The notes under the pieces: generated by a model
What the model saw: the letters and a program-made list of their open reading frames with translations, nothing else
Told to the model about the DNA's origin: nothing
Databases searched by the model: none
NCBI GenBank assembly: GCA_965221485.1
Contig: OZ244893.1
Coordinates: 1,922,001-1,986,000, forward strand
Reading direction: 5' to 3'
Origin: JAJEBT01 sp965221485
GTDB lineage: Bacteria > Pseudomonadota > Alphaproteobacteria > MPNO01 > UBA830
DNA: 64,000 nt
Shown here: positions 34,941-43,869 of the stretch, piece by piece
Position numbering within the stretch: the first letter of the stretch is position 1
How the letters are laid out: each line of letters opens with the position of its first letter
Translations under genes and position numbers: made by a program

Positions 34941-35685
34941 AGGTTCCATAGTATTCGCAGCCGATCTGCCCATGATCGACGGAATCTTCAGGTAGCGTGC
35001 GGCATGCAAGAGCCGCCGGCAGGCAATCCACCGTGGCACTGACAGGCTCCCGGTTCGCCCCGTGACACAGAATGGACCCTGGTTCTTGCAGACAGATTTC
35101 TGGCTGCCGGATCACCTGTTGCGGGCAATCCCTGGCCGCGGCCCGACTTGCACCGTATTGTCTACGCACTCGCTGGATACGATCACGGCTCGAACCGGTA
35201 GCCATAGCGTGGAACAGGAGGTACCAGGTGAGGATGGAGGCTGTAAACCGCCGCTGCACACGCATCGCGATCTCCGCACCGGTGATCACGACGGTGCCCG
35301 CGGTCGGGCGCCAATATCGCTCCTCTCCCAAAGAGCACGACCTCCATTACGGGCCTGGGTCCCCCAGGATCTCCAGTTCGCAGATCCGACACAGGAAACC
35401 CGGGAGAGATCGCTAAATGCCCTCGATATATCCGGCGATTGCCTTTTCATCCCGGGACGAGGCATAGTTCCCTCCCGTCAGAATGTCCCGTCCATTGATC
35501 AGGCTGACGGAGTATCATCAAGACGGTCTGCGAAATCATCGAGAGTCCTGAACAGGTCAATGGCACCTGGGGACAGAGACCTTTCGTATCGAGAAGGATT
35601 TCGCTCTGAGAGGAAACAGCCTGTGGTGACATTCTGCAGCGGACACTCCCCCGATCAGGTTTCCGGAAAGAACCGGGGTCGCACC
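34941..35685. other. Intergenic, 745 bases
   Basis: Between the ABC1-kinase gene and the nucleotidase. A plus-strand frame is open through much of it and joins the nucleotidase in frame, but the signal peptide starts only at 35686 and the upstream translation is Arg/Ser/Gly-rich. A 135-codon minus-strand frame (34924-35331) also exists without a recognisable family. Neither is called. Confidence 0.4.
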
Positions 35686-37212
35686 ATGTGCATCGTCCAT
35701 CTTCTGAAGAAATACTGTCTCATCGGGCCAGCAGCCGTCATCCTCGGCATATTGGCTCCTGCCACCACTGCACAACCTCTTGTCCTCACCATCGTCCACG
35801 TCAATGACTGGGACCGGATGGAAGGTCGAAATGATGCAGGTGGAGCAGCGCGGATTGCCACGGTCGTCGCTGAGGAACGCGCGCGAGCCAGGGCTCATGG
35901 TGGCCACGCTGTCGTCACATTCGGCGGCGACATGATTTCCCCGTCATTGATGTCCGGGATCGACAAGGGTGCGCACATGATCGCCCTGGCCAATGCCATC
36001 GGATTCGACATAGGGACGCTCGGCAACCACGAATTCGATTTTGGTGTGGGAGTCCTGCGAAAACGGCTGATGGAATCCCGCATGACCTGGCTTGCAGGAA
36101 ATGTCCGGTACCGGGGTCAAACGGGGCTCCCCGAAACACCCGCCACCTTGATCGTTGAGAAAGGGGGTTACCGGATCGGGTTTTTGGGACTCGTCACAAC
36201 CGACACAGCCAGAATTTCCAGCCCCGGGCCCGACGTGACCTTCGCGCCCTTCACAGCGTCTGGCGTTGCACTCGCCCGAAAACTGAAAGTGGCCGGGGCC
36301 GACCTGGTGATCGCACTCACCCACGACAATATCTCCCGCGACCTGTCCCTTCTTGAGAAAGCAAGAGAGATCGACATCCTGCTCGGCGGCCACGATCACC
36401 TGTTGCTTGCGCGTTACGACGGCAGGCAGGCAGTCATGAAGGCCGGCTCGCAGGGAAACCATGTCGCCGTCCTTGATCTCAGGATCGAAAGACGGGAAAA
36501 CCGCGTGTTCTGGACGCCAGGCTACAACCTCCGTTCAACCGAGGGGTTGCCCGGAGACGAGTCGGTTGCAGCAATGGTCGCAACTCACAAACGACAGCTT
36601 GATCGCAATCTCGGCGCCGTCATTGGCGAAAGCGCGACGCCGCTCGTGACCACGCGCAATGCGGTACGATCCGGCGAAACCGCATTCGGGAATCTCGTTG
36701 CAGATGCCATGCGAGCCGCAACCGGGAGCGATATCGCGCTGACCAATGGTGGCGGCATAAGAGGTGATACAGTCCACCCCGGAGGCACGAAACTGACCCG
36801 CAAGTTGATTCTTGCCGAGCTTCCCTTCGGAGACAAGACGGTGAAGCTTCGTCTGACCGGCGACCAGGTCAGGCGGGCGCTGGAAAACGGCGTGAGTCAG
36901 GTCGCGCACTTATCCGGCCGGTTTCCGCAGGTCTCCGGCCTTTCGTTCACGTTTGACTCCCGGAAGCCTGCAGGATCCCGCATCACACGAATCACGATAG
37001 ACGGAAAGAGGCTCGATCCCCGGGCAACCTACACGCTCGCTACAGTCGACTTCCTGGCGAACGGTGGAGACGGCTATACAATGTTCCGGTCTGGCGAGGC
37101 TTTGATCGATTCCCGATCAGGCGGGCTGACCGCGACGCAATTGATCGATCTTATCGCTGCCGTCGGCATTGTCTCTCCGAAAATCGAAGGAAGGATCGTT
37201 CGGGAGCCATAA
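35686..37212 (+). CDS. Periplasmic 5'-nucleotidase/metallophosphatase family protein
   Basis: This protein of about 508 residues is of the UshA/2',3'-cyclic-nucleotidase type. A signal peptide (KKYCLIGPAAVILGILAPAT then TAQP) directs it to the periplasm. The N-terminal calcineurin-like domain has HVNDWDRMEG, FGGDMISPSLMSG, LGNHEFDFGVG, ALTHDNISRD and LGGHDHLLL, which supply the two-metal site. The C-terminal 5_nucleotid_C domain shows LVADAMRAATGSDIALTNGG with GGIRGD and the substrate stack region. It releases nucleoside and phosphate from extracellular nucleotides or cleaves related phosphoesters. The chosen start gives the signal peptide. It stands alone, with long gaps on both sides. Confidence 0.9.
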   Translation: MCIVHLLKKYCLIGPAAVILGILAPATTAQPLVLTIVHVNDWDRMEGRNDAGGAARIATVVAEERARARAHGGHAVVTFGGDMISPSLMSGIDKGAHMIALANAIGFDIGTLGNHEFDFGVGVLRKRLMESRMTWLAGNVRYRGQTGLPETPATLIVEKGGYRIGFLGLVTTDTARISSPGPDVTFAPFTASGVALARKLKVAGADLVIALTHDNISRDLSLLEKAREIDILLGGHDHLLLARYDGRQAVMKAGSQGNHVAVLDLRIERRENRVFWTPGYNLRSTEGLPGDESVAAMVATHKRQLDRNLGAVIGESATPLVTTRNAVRSGETAFGNLVADAMRAATGSDIALTNGGGIRGDTVHPGGTKLTRKLILAELPFGDKTVKLRLTGDQVRRALENGVSQVAHLSGRFPQVSGLSFTFDSRKPAGSRITRITIDGKRLDPRATYTLATVDFLANGGDGYTMFRSGEALIDSRSGGLTATQLIDLIAAVGIVSPKIEGRIVREP

Positions 37213-37984
37213 ACCGGTCCGGGCACGCTCCTTTTGACCTTCCGCACCCGCGAAGCAGATTCCGGCGCAAGTCGGTCAGGAACCCCTCAGATTCGTGGCT
37301 GTCCTGACCCGGAAGAGTCTGTCGGCGTCAGGAGCCGCGTCCGGATTGCCCGCCGTTTGGGCAATGCACCGCGAGGAGGTGAACACGCGCGGCAACAGGA
37401 TCCCTCATGTTCATAACGTACGTTGTCCAGGATATTCCCACCCTGACAATTCGGGACGGTTTACGGGCCGGACCGGACCTTGACTGTCAGTCCGGTTAAT
37501 TCTGGCCGAAACGTGACAGACCTGCCTCCGGACCGGGCAAGTAATGTTGCTGCATTGCCGACGGGAGGAGCGATGCATGTTTCCGTCGGCCAGGGTGTTG
37601 CCGCAAGGGCGAACAGGACTCTCACGACCCGGTAGTTGAAAGCGTTCGGTGATGTGCTGGCGCATCGGCGTCGGACAGGCCATTCTGGCCGGCCGGACCG
37701 CGCCAGGATCGCCCGGCATCGCGCAACACATGATGGCGTTTGAGTCAGCGATCCCGATACATCCCCGACTGGCGCCCCGGCTGCCTGAAACCTTGGCGGC
37801 AGCCCGAAACACAGGCGTGCGAAGCAGATCCAGCAGGCCCGACTGGCATCAGCAGAAAACACGGCATGCCAACGCAATCCCCGAGTTCGATGTCGCCCGA
37901 CCGGGAAACAGATGATCCTGAGGGGCCCCGGTTCGCGGTACCCGGCAAACGTCTGCTGCCAGCACCGATATCCCGCTCATGCGA
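37213..37984. other. Intergenic between convergent genes, 772 bases
   Basis: Lies between the 3' ends of the nucleotidase gene and bioA. Several overlapping frames of 60-140 codons exist on both strands, none with a family signature or ribosome-binding site. No clear hairpin plus T-run terminator was seen. Confidence 0.4.
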
Positions 37985-39259
37985 TCAGGTCAGCCGCCGG
38001 TCCGCCCACAGCGGAAGAATTTCAGATATTGCGGACGTGATCCGGTCGAGGTCTTGCCGACTGGATATGAAGGGCGGCATGGTATAGATCACGTTACCAA
38101 ACGGCCGCAGCCAAAGGCCAGCCTCCACAAAGGCCGCTTTCAGCAGATCGATGTCGTGAAGCGTTTCAACCTCAATCGCACCGATTGCACCCAGAACGCG
38201 AACGTCGACCACACCCGGAACGTCCTGCAGAGCGGGCAATCTGTTGCGAAGGTGCCGTTCAATGTCAGCAACCTGATCCAGACGCGGCCTGGTCTCGAAC
38301 AAATCGAGTGAAGCATTGGCAGCGGCGCAGGCGAGCGGATTCGCCATGTATGTGGGCCCGTGCATCAGGGCCGCATCGGGATCTGAGGACAGAAATGCAG
38401 CGAATACATCCTCGCTGGCTACGGTGGCCGCAAGACCGATCATTCCGCCGGTCAGCGCTTTCCCGAGACAGACGATATCGGGGACCAGATCGGCCTGCTC
38501 CATGGCAAACAGGGTTCCAGTGCGGCCAAAACCGGTTGCGATTTCGTCGAGAATCAGGAGAAGACCTGAGGCTCGCACCGCCTCGGACACCGAGGCGAGG
38601 ACCTCCGGCGAATACATCCGCATTCCCCCTGCACACTGGACCAGTGGCTCGATAATTACGGCAGCAATTCGGTCGCGATGGCTTTCAAGGAGACGTTGCA
38701 GTGCGCCCCGCCGGTTCTCGTCAACTGGCAGATCCGCCACCAGTTGTTGCGGCATGTAACCCCGGAACAATGCGTGCATCCCCTCTTCGGGATCAGTGAC
38801 GGACATGGCTCCGAGCGTATCCCCGTGATACCCACCACGCATACTGACAAACAGCTTCCGATCCGGCTCTCCTTGATTGATCCAGAATTGCACCGCCATT
38901 TTCATGGCGACTTCGATCGCAACGGAACCCGAATCGGAGAGGAAAGTGTGGTTCAGCGTTCCTGGAAGCAGTGCAGCAAGACGCTGTGCAAGATGTTCGG
39001 CGGGATGATGGACAAGACCGCCGAACATGACATGGGGCATCTCGTGCAGCTGGGCCTTGATCGCAGCTGCAATATGCGGATGGTTGTGACCATGGCAGAC
39101 CGTCCACCATGACGACACAGCGTCGATAAGGCGCCGCCCATCCTCAAGTTCAATGTGGCAGCCGGACGCCCGCACAGCCCTTGGCGGCTCGGGTGCACCG
39201 AGCATCTGGGTGTAGGGCAGCCAGAGATGGGGGGTCGGGATCGGCATGCACTGCCTCAA
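37985..39259 (-). CDS. bioA: Adenosylmethionine-8-amino-7-oxononanoate aminotransferase
   Basis: This 424-residue class-III aminotransferase transfers the amino group of S-adenosylmethionine to 8-amino-7-oxononanoate, the third step of the biotin pathway. The N-terminal PTPHLWLPYTQM and SWWTVCHGHNHP are BioA hallmarks. The PLP region has SDSGSVAIEVAMKMA, YHGDTLGAMSV, LILDEIATGFGRTG (Asp) and the Schiff-base Lys in CLGKALTGGMIGLAATV. The C-terminal PPFISS is also typical. It overlaps bioB by four bases and is the second gene of the minus-strand bioBA operon. Confidence 0.95.
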   Translation of the reverse strand: MRQCMPIPTPHLWLPYTQMLGAPEPPRAVRASGCHIELEDGRRLIDAVSSWWTVCHGHNHPHIAAAIKAQLHEMPHVMFGGLVHHPAEHLAQRLAALLPGTLNHTFLSDSGSVAIEVAMKMAVQFWINQGEPDRKLFVSMRGGYHGDTLGAMSVTDPEEGMHALFRGYMPQQLVADLPVDENRRGALQRLLESHRDRIAAVIIEPLVQCAGGMRMYSPEVLASVSEAVRASGLLLILDEIATGFGRTGTLFAMEQADLVPDIVCLGKALTGGMIGLAATVASEDVFAAFLSSDPDAALMHGPTYMANPLACAAANASLDLFETRPRLDQVADIERHLRNRLPALQDVPGVVDVRVLGAIGAIEVETLHDIDLLKAAFVEAGLWLRPFGNVIYTMPPFISSRQDLDRITSAISEILPLWADRRLT

Positions 39260-40245
39260 CCCGAGGCGCGTAATCCGACGGTTCCCGGTTTGATGCCCAA
39301 CCGTTCAAACAGACTGTGGTCTTCGCTGCTGTCCGGGTTGGGGGTCGTCAGCAGCCGATCACCGTAAAACAGGGAGTTCGCACCCGCCAGAAAGCACAAG
39401 GCCTGGGCGGCGCTGTCCATTTCGAGGCGGCCCGCGGAGAGACGAACGACCGAACGTGGCATCACGATACGGGCTGTTGCTATGGTGCGAACAAATTCAA
39501 GCAGGTCCAGCGGCGGCCGGTCGCCCAGAGGTGTGCCCGCAACCGGGACCAGAAGATTGAGAGGAACACTCTCGGGATGCGGTTCGAGGCTGGCGAGTGT
39601 TGTCAGCATCGCCGCCCGGTCGGCGCGGGTCTCCCCCATTCCAAGGATTCCGCCGCAACAGACATTGATACCGGCGTGACGGACCCGTTCAAGAGTCTCC
39701 AGCCGATCCCGGAAACTGTGGGTCGAGACGATGTCTGGATAATGGCGTTCCGAAGTATCGATGTTGTGGTTGTAGTAATCGAGCCCGGCATTCTTGAGTT
39801 GCTCCGCCTGACCCTGCTCAAGGCTGCCCAGGGTCGCGCAGGTCTCCATACCGAGGGATCGAACTTCGCGAATCATTTCGCAAACGGTCTCAAGATCCCG
39901 TTCCCGGGGACCGCGCCATGCAGCACCCATACAGAAGCGAGTGGCACCATCATCGCGTGCCCTGAGCGCAGCCGCCCTCACGGCTTGTTTCGACATGAGT
40001 TTTTCGGGTTGGATACCTGTCTGATGATGAAGGCTCTGGGAACAGTAGCCACAGTCTTCCGGGCAGCCGCCTGTCTTGATACTCAGCAGGGTGGAAACCT
40101 GCACCCGATTGGGATCGAAATGCTGCCGGTGCACGGTCTGGGCAACATAAAGCAGGTCGTTGAACGGCTCTGACATCAGGCTGAGAACCTCGTCTTCAGC
40201 CCAATCGTGGCGCAATGGGTCCGGTTCGGTGGCATACTTAGTCAT
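39256..40245 (-). CDS. bioB: Biotin synthase
   Basis: This 329-residue radical-SAM enzyme inserts sulfur into dethiobiotin. The radical-SAM [4Fe-4S] ligands are C61, C65 and C68 in CPEDCGYCSQS. The second cluster region is present in RFCMGAAWRGP, MGETRADRAAML and the Arg/Cys positions around YYNHNIDTSERHYP. The start at 40245 (MTKYATEPDPLRHDWA) matches the usual N-terminus. The frame stays open another 75 codons, but that part lies antisense to bioF. No ribosome-binding site is seen before this ATG, and the leader may be very short. It diverges from bioF across a 76-base gap. Confidence 0.95.
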   Translation of the reverse strand: MTKYATEPDPLRHDWAEDEVLSLMSEPFNDLLYVAQTVHRQHFDPNRVQVSTLLSIKTGGCPEDCGYCSQSLHHQTGIQPEKLMSKQAVRAAALRARDDGATRFCMGAAWRGPRERDLETVCEMIREVRSLGMETCATLGSLEQGQAEQLKNAGLDYYNHNIDTSERHYPDIVSTHSFRDRLETLERVRHAGINVCCGGILGMGETRADRAAMLTTLASLEPHPESVPLNLLVPVAGTPLGDRPPLDLLEFVRTIATARIVMPRSVVRLSAGRLEMDSAAQALCFLAGANSLFYGDRLLTTPNPDSSEDHSLFERLGIKPGTVGLRASG

Positions 40246-40252
40246 ATTTTGT

Positions 40253-40262
40253 ATGCTAGCAT
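40253..40262. promoter_or_regulatory. 10-base perfect palindrome in the bioB-bioF divergent gap
   Basis: ATGCTAGCAT lies eight bases from the bioB start codon in the shared 76-base promoter region of bioB and bioF. Its position would let a dimeric repressor control both directions. It does not match the known BioR (TTATMKATAA-type) or BirA operator patterns. A 10-base palindrome could also occur here by chance. Confidence 0.3.
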
Positions 40263-40321
40263 GGTTTCGTGGACATCGGGACAGCCTGGACGGCCTTGAA
40301 ACCGCCTGACGAAGAACAGGA

Positions 40322-41527
40322 ATGACAGCGCAATCGCTCGACCGGTTTGCGCTTGCAAAGCTTGATGATCTTGCGAGTCGCGGACTCAAACGCACTCTGG
40401 GCTCGACACGGCGCACGGACGCCGTCCGGGTTATCCGTGACGGAAAATCCCTGATTTCATTCTGCTGCAATGACTATCTCGGGCTGACGGGTGATGCGCG
40501 AATCCGGGACGCCGTCATCGATGCCGTATGCAGCTTCGGATCAGGTGCCGGCGCCTCTCGCCTGGTGACTGGCAACCACCCTCTTTACGGCCAACTTGAA
40601 CGCAGGCTCGCTTCCATGAAGGAAACGCAGTCTGCATGTATATTCGGCAGCGGATACCTGGCCAATACCGGCCTGATTCCGGCGCTTGCCGGCCCCGAAG
40701 ACCTGATCCTGATCGATAAGCTCGGCCATGCCTCCATGCATATGGGTGCCCGGGCTGGCCGTGGCCCCATCCGGCTCTTTCGGCATAATGACGTCGCGCA
40801 TTGCGAAGAGATTCTCGAAACCGAACGGTCCCGTTATCGCCACTGTCTGATTCTGACGGAGGGTGTTTTCAGCATGGACGGAGACAGGGCGCCCCTGGAT
40901 CTGCTTGCCGACGTCTCTGCCCGTCACAACGCCTGGCTTCTGGTCGACGATGCACATGGCTTTGGTGTCCTTGGCGGTGGCCGCGGCAGCATCTTTACCT
41001 ATGATCCGCGACCGGACATTCCGCTCCAGATCGGTACACTCTCCAAGGCTGTTGGATCATATGGAGCGTTTCTGTGCGCGAGCCAGCCGGTCATATCCCT
41101 GATCGAAAACCGGGCCCGCAGTATGGTCTACACAACCGGACTGCCACCTGCCGTTATTGCTGCAGGCATAGCAGCCATCGATATCATTCTGTCAGAACCC
41201 GAACGCGTTGCGGCCCCTATGCGTCTGGCCAGTTACTTCTGCAGCCTCATCGGCCTGCCCAAGCCGGAAAGCCCTATCGTGCCGCTGGTTATGGGTGACG
41301 TAAAACATGTGATGAATGCCGCAGCTACGCTCGAACGAGCAGGTTTTCTGGTCTCGCCAATACGCCCGCCCACAGTCCCCGAAGGGACGTCACGGCTGCG
41401 CTTCACGTTCTCCGCAGCCCACGACGAGGCAACTGTCGAACGACTCGCCGAAGCCGTCAGTGCTTTACCGGACAGGCACCTGGATATCGGAAGTGCCAAA
41501 GAGTCCACAAGGCCTTGCCTTTTGTGA
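40322..41527 (+). CDS. bioF: 8-amino-7-oxononanoate synthase
   Basis: This 401-residue PLP enzyme of the alpha-oxoamine synthase family condenses pimeloyl-[acyl carrier] with alanine. Signatures are ISFCCNDYLGLTGD, SGAGASRLVTGNHPLY, GYLANTGLIPALAGPEDLIL, LLVDDAHGFGVLGGG and the PLP-Lys in GTLSKAVGSYGAFLCAS. The length and C-terminal domain are complete. It is transcribed alone, divergently from bioBA. In many alphaproteobacteria bioF would be followed by bioD and bioA in one operon, but here no dethiobiotin synthetase gene follows. Confidence 0.95.
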   Translation: MTAQSLDRFALAKLDDLASRGLKRTLGSTRRTDAVRVIRDGKSLISFCCNDYLGLTGDARIRDAVIDAVCSFGSGAGASRLVTGNHPLYGQLERRLASMKETQSACIFGSGYLANTGLIPALAGPEDLILIDKLGHASMHMGARAGRGPIRLFRHNDVAHCEEILETERSRYRHCLILTEGVFSMDGDRAPLDLLADVSARHNAWLLVDDAHGFGVLGGGRGSIFTYDPRPDIPLQIGTLSKAVGSYGAFLCASQPVISLIENRARSMVYTTGLPPAVIAAGIAAIDIILSEPERVAAPMRLASYFCSLIGLPKPESPIVPLVMGDVKHVMNAAATLERAGFLVSPIRPPTVPEGTSRLRFTFSAAHDEATVERLAEAVSALPDRHLDIGSAKESTRPCLL

Positions 41528-41650
41528 ACCATCACATCACTCAGGAACGCCTGTCTCCTGCGCGCCCGGTGGGCGGCCTCGATTGATTAACGCCGATAGC
41601 GCAAGTACCATCGCGTCAACATGGCCGATAATGTTTGGAAAACCTGATCC

Positions 41651-42712
41651 ATGTCTGACAGCCCGGTTCAACCCATGATCCCCGATGCCTGGTATATCGC
41701 TGCCTGGACTAACGAGGTGGGGACCAAGCCGCTGGCCCGGCAGATTCTGGGGCAGGACGTGGTCCTTTTCCGGGATGGTTCAGGCCGGATCGCGGCCCTT
41801 GAAGATCGATGTTGTCACAGGGCTGCGCCCCTGAGACTGGGCCATGTCATCCCCGAGGGTATCCAGTGCGGCTACCACGGAATGGTCTTTGATCGAAATG
41901 GGGCTTGTGTCGGAAATCCGGGTGAGGAAGAAGACAGGGCCCATTACCATGTCCGCTCCTTTCCCGTGATCGAGCGCCAGCATTTCGTCTGGGCATGGAT
42001 GGGCGACCCGAAGCGCGCAGATCCCGGCAAGATCATCGATTTTCCCTATCATGACGAGGAGGAAGAATGGCCGTTCCGTTACGGCTGTTATCACTATGAA
42101 GCCAATTTCATGCTGGTCATGGACAACCTGATGGATCTGACCCATCTGGCTTACGTTCACGGCTCCACTATTGGCGGATATCCCAGATCGCATGCTGAAG
42201 CAGTCCTCGAAACCGAGGCTACTGAAACCGGCGTCAGGTATTTGAGGTGGATGATGAATTCACCTCCACCACCATCCTTTCTGCGGGTTGCAGGATTTCA
42301 GGGTAATGTGGACCGCTGGTCCGACTTCGAATATGTCGCTCCTGCATCAGTATTGCAGTGGGGCGGCGCTCTTGATGTTGGCCGCGGGGCCCGCGAAAAC
42401 CGCGATCAGGATGGCGGTGTTTCCCTGCGCCTGTTCCATCACGCGACCCCCGAAACCGAAACCAGCTGTCACTACTTCTGGTCGGTTGCCAATCAGCGCT
42501 TCTCCGACAAAACGCCCGAGGGAAAGGCGTTCCATGAAGATATCGCCAACGCCTTCCTCGAAGACAAGGCAGTGATCGAAGCCCAGCAAGTGGCGATTCT
42601 GCGGGACCCCGAACGCAGTCTTCATTATCGTCGTCAGGATCAGGCCGTAGCCATGGCGCGACGCGCCGTGCAACGCATCCAGAGGGAAGCACTGGTGCAG
42701 GCCGCCGAGTAA
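41651..42712 (+). CDS. Rieske-type aromatic ring-hydroxylating oxygenase, alpha subunit (VanA-like)
   Basis: This 353-residue oxygenase has the N-terminal Rieske domain with ligands in DRCCHRAAPLRLG (CxH) and QCGYHGMVF (CxxH). The catalytic domain has the mononuclear-iron motif NLMDLTHLAYVHGSTIG (D..H....H). Size and pattern resemble vanillate O-demethylase-type monooxygenases, which cut O-methyl groups or hydroxylate a ring using electrons from a separate reductase. No reductase gene is adjacent. A VOC-fold protein and an MFS carrier follow on the same strand, suggesting a small uptake-and-oxidation unit for an aromatic acid. The substrate is unknown. Confidence 0.9.
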   Translation: MSDSPVQPMIPDAWYIAAWTNEVGTKPLARQILGQDVVLFRDGSGRIAALEDRCCHRAAPLRLGHVIPEGIQCGYHGMVFDRNGACVGNPGEEEDRAHYHVRSFPVIERQHFVWAWMGDPKRADPGKIIDFPYHDEEEEWPFRYGCYHYEANFMLVMDNLMDLTHLAYVHGSTIGGYPRSHAEAVLETEATETGVRYLRWMMNSPPPPSFLRVAGFQGNVDRWSDFEYVAPASVLQWGGALDVGRGARENRDQDGGVSLRLFHHATPETETSCHYFWSVANQRFSDKTPEGKAFHEDIANAFLEDKAVIEAQQVAILRDPERSLHYRRQDQAVAMARRAVQRIQREALVQAAE

Positions 42713-42871
42713 CCGCAGCGTCAGGAGACTCCGGCTGCGGCGCCAATATCAACACCCGTAGCGCTTGCGGAATCGGCAGGGCTATGCATCAGGTATATGA
42801 TGGAGGTTCCCTGTTCAGGATGGGAGGCCCATTGGCGGCCCGCGTCCCTTTGCACTGTTATGGAGGGTCTT

Positions 42872-43753
42872 ATGGCAAGCAACCTGTTCGATCGAAGCCT
42901 CGAGGACATCGGTAACGTTGTTTCGCTGGAACATGTGAATGTCCAGATTCCGGACCAGAGGCTGTCGACGCTGTTTTATATCAGTGGTCTCGGACTGACA
43001 CGCGACCCCTATCTCGTCACCGGAGTCACCAACATGTGGGTGAATGTCGGTCGCAGCCAGTTTCATCTCCCGACGGGCGACCCTCTTGTTGTGAGGGGCC
43101 GGATCGGTCTTGTCCTTCCCGACCGGAAGGGTCTTCTGGACAGGCTCTCACATGTCAGCGAACCACTCCAGGACACCGCGTTTTGTTTTACGCCCGCCAA
43201 TGATCACGTTGATGTGACATGCCCCTGGGGCAATCGATTCCGTTGTCACGAACCCCAGGAACAGTTTGGTCGTGTGTCCCTCGGCATTGCCTATATCGCC
43301 TTTGACGTGCCTGCCGGTACCGTCGACGGCATTGCACGGTTTTACCGGGAGATTCTGTTTGCTCCTTCATGGAAGGAGGAGTTTGACAATGCTGCAGCGG
43401 CCCGCGTGCAGGTAGGCTATCGCCAGCAACTGATTTTTCGCGAAACGGCCGACCCTGTTCCGGATTTCGATGGCCACCATATCCAGATCTATGTTTCTGA
43501 TTTTTCAGGACCCTACAAAAAGCTTGAGACACGGGGCCTGATCTCGGAGGAGTCCAACGCATACCAGTACCGGTTCGAAACGATTTTTGATCCTGACAGT
43601 GGCGATGCTCTTTACCAACTTGATCATGAGATCCGCTCGCTGACCCATCCCCTTTATGCCCGACCCCTGGTCAACCGCAACCCGGACCAGACCAACGTGG
43701 ATTTCAGTCCCGGTTATCACGAGCGTTCCTGGGCTGTCAGTGCCCCGGTCTGA
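42872..43753 (+). CDS. VOC-superfamily protein (glyoxalase/extradiol-dioxygenase fold)
   Basis: This 293-residue protein seems to hold two vicinal-oxygen-chelate modules. The first begins VVSLEHVNVQIPDQRLSTLF (His as possible first ligand) and includes ISGLGLTRDP. The second includes GIAYIAFDVPAGTVDGIARF and DGHHIQIYVSDFSGPYK, with the candidate later His and acid ligands near YQLDHEIRSL. The start at 42872 has GGAGG about five bases upstream, so the longer open frame is rejected. Family members include extradiol dioxygenases, glyoxalases and isomerases. Its place between a Rieske oxygenase and an MFS gene fits aromatic degradation. Sequence alone does not decide between ring cleavage and another VOC chemistry. 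Confidence 0.78.
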   Translation: MASNLFDRSLEDIGNVVSLEHVNVQIPDQRLSTLFYISGLGLTRDPYLVTGVTNMWVNVGRSQFHLPTGDPLVVRGRIGLVLPDRKGLLDRLSHVSEPLQDTAFCFTPANDHVDVTCPWGNRFRCHEPQEQFGRVSLGIAYIAFDVPAGTVDGIARFYREILFAPSWKEEFDNAAAARVQVGYRQQLIFRETADPVPDFDGHHIQIYVSDFSGPYKKLETRGLISEESNAYQYRFETIFDPDSGDALYQLDHEIRSLTHPLYARPLVNRNPDQTNVDFSPGYHERSWAVSAPV

Positions 43754-43869
43754 TCCGGGGCCACTCTGCCGAAACAGCGAACCGCGGGATGAATCCGACC
43801 TGTCCCTGTTGTATTGTCGAGTGACGGTCTCCGTGGGTCCCGGGCTGATATGCTGATCACGGTATCAAC

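Noticed and set aside
34044..35039. 331-codon open frame on the minus strand
   Set aside because: Antisense to the ABC1-kinase gene, whose kinase motifs are clear.
35062..35685. N-terminal extension of the nucleotidase by 208 codons
   Set aside because: The extension would bury a clear signal peptide that begins at 35686, and its composition is not coding-like.
40246..40470. 75-codon N-terminal extension of bioB
   Set aside because: It runs antisense into bioF. The standard BioB N-terminus begins at 40245.
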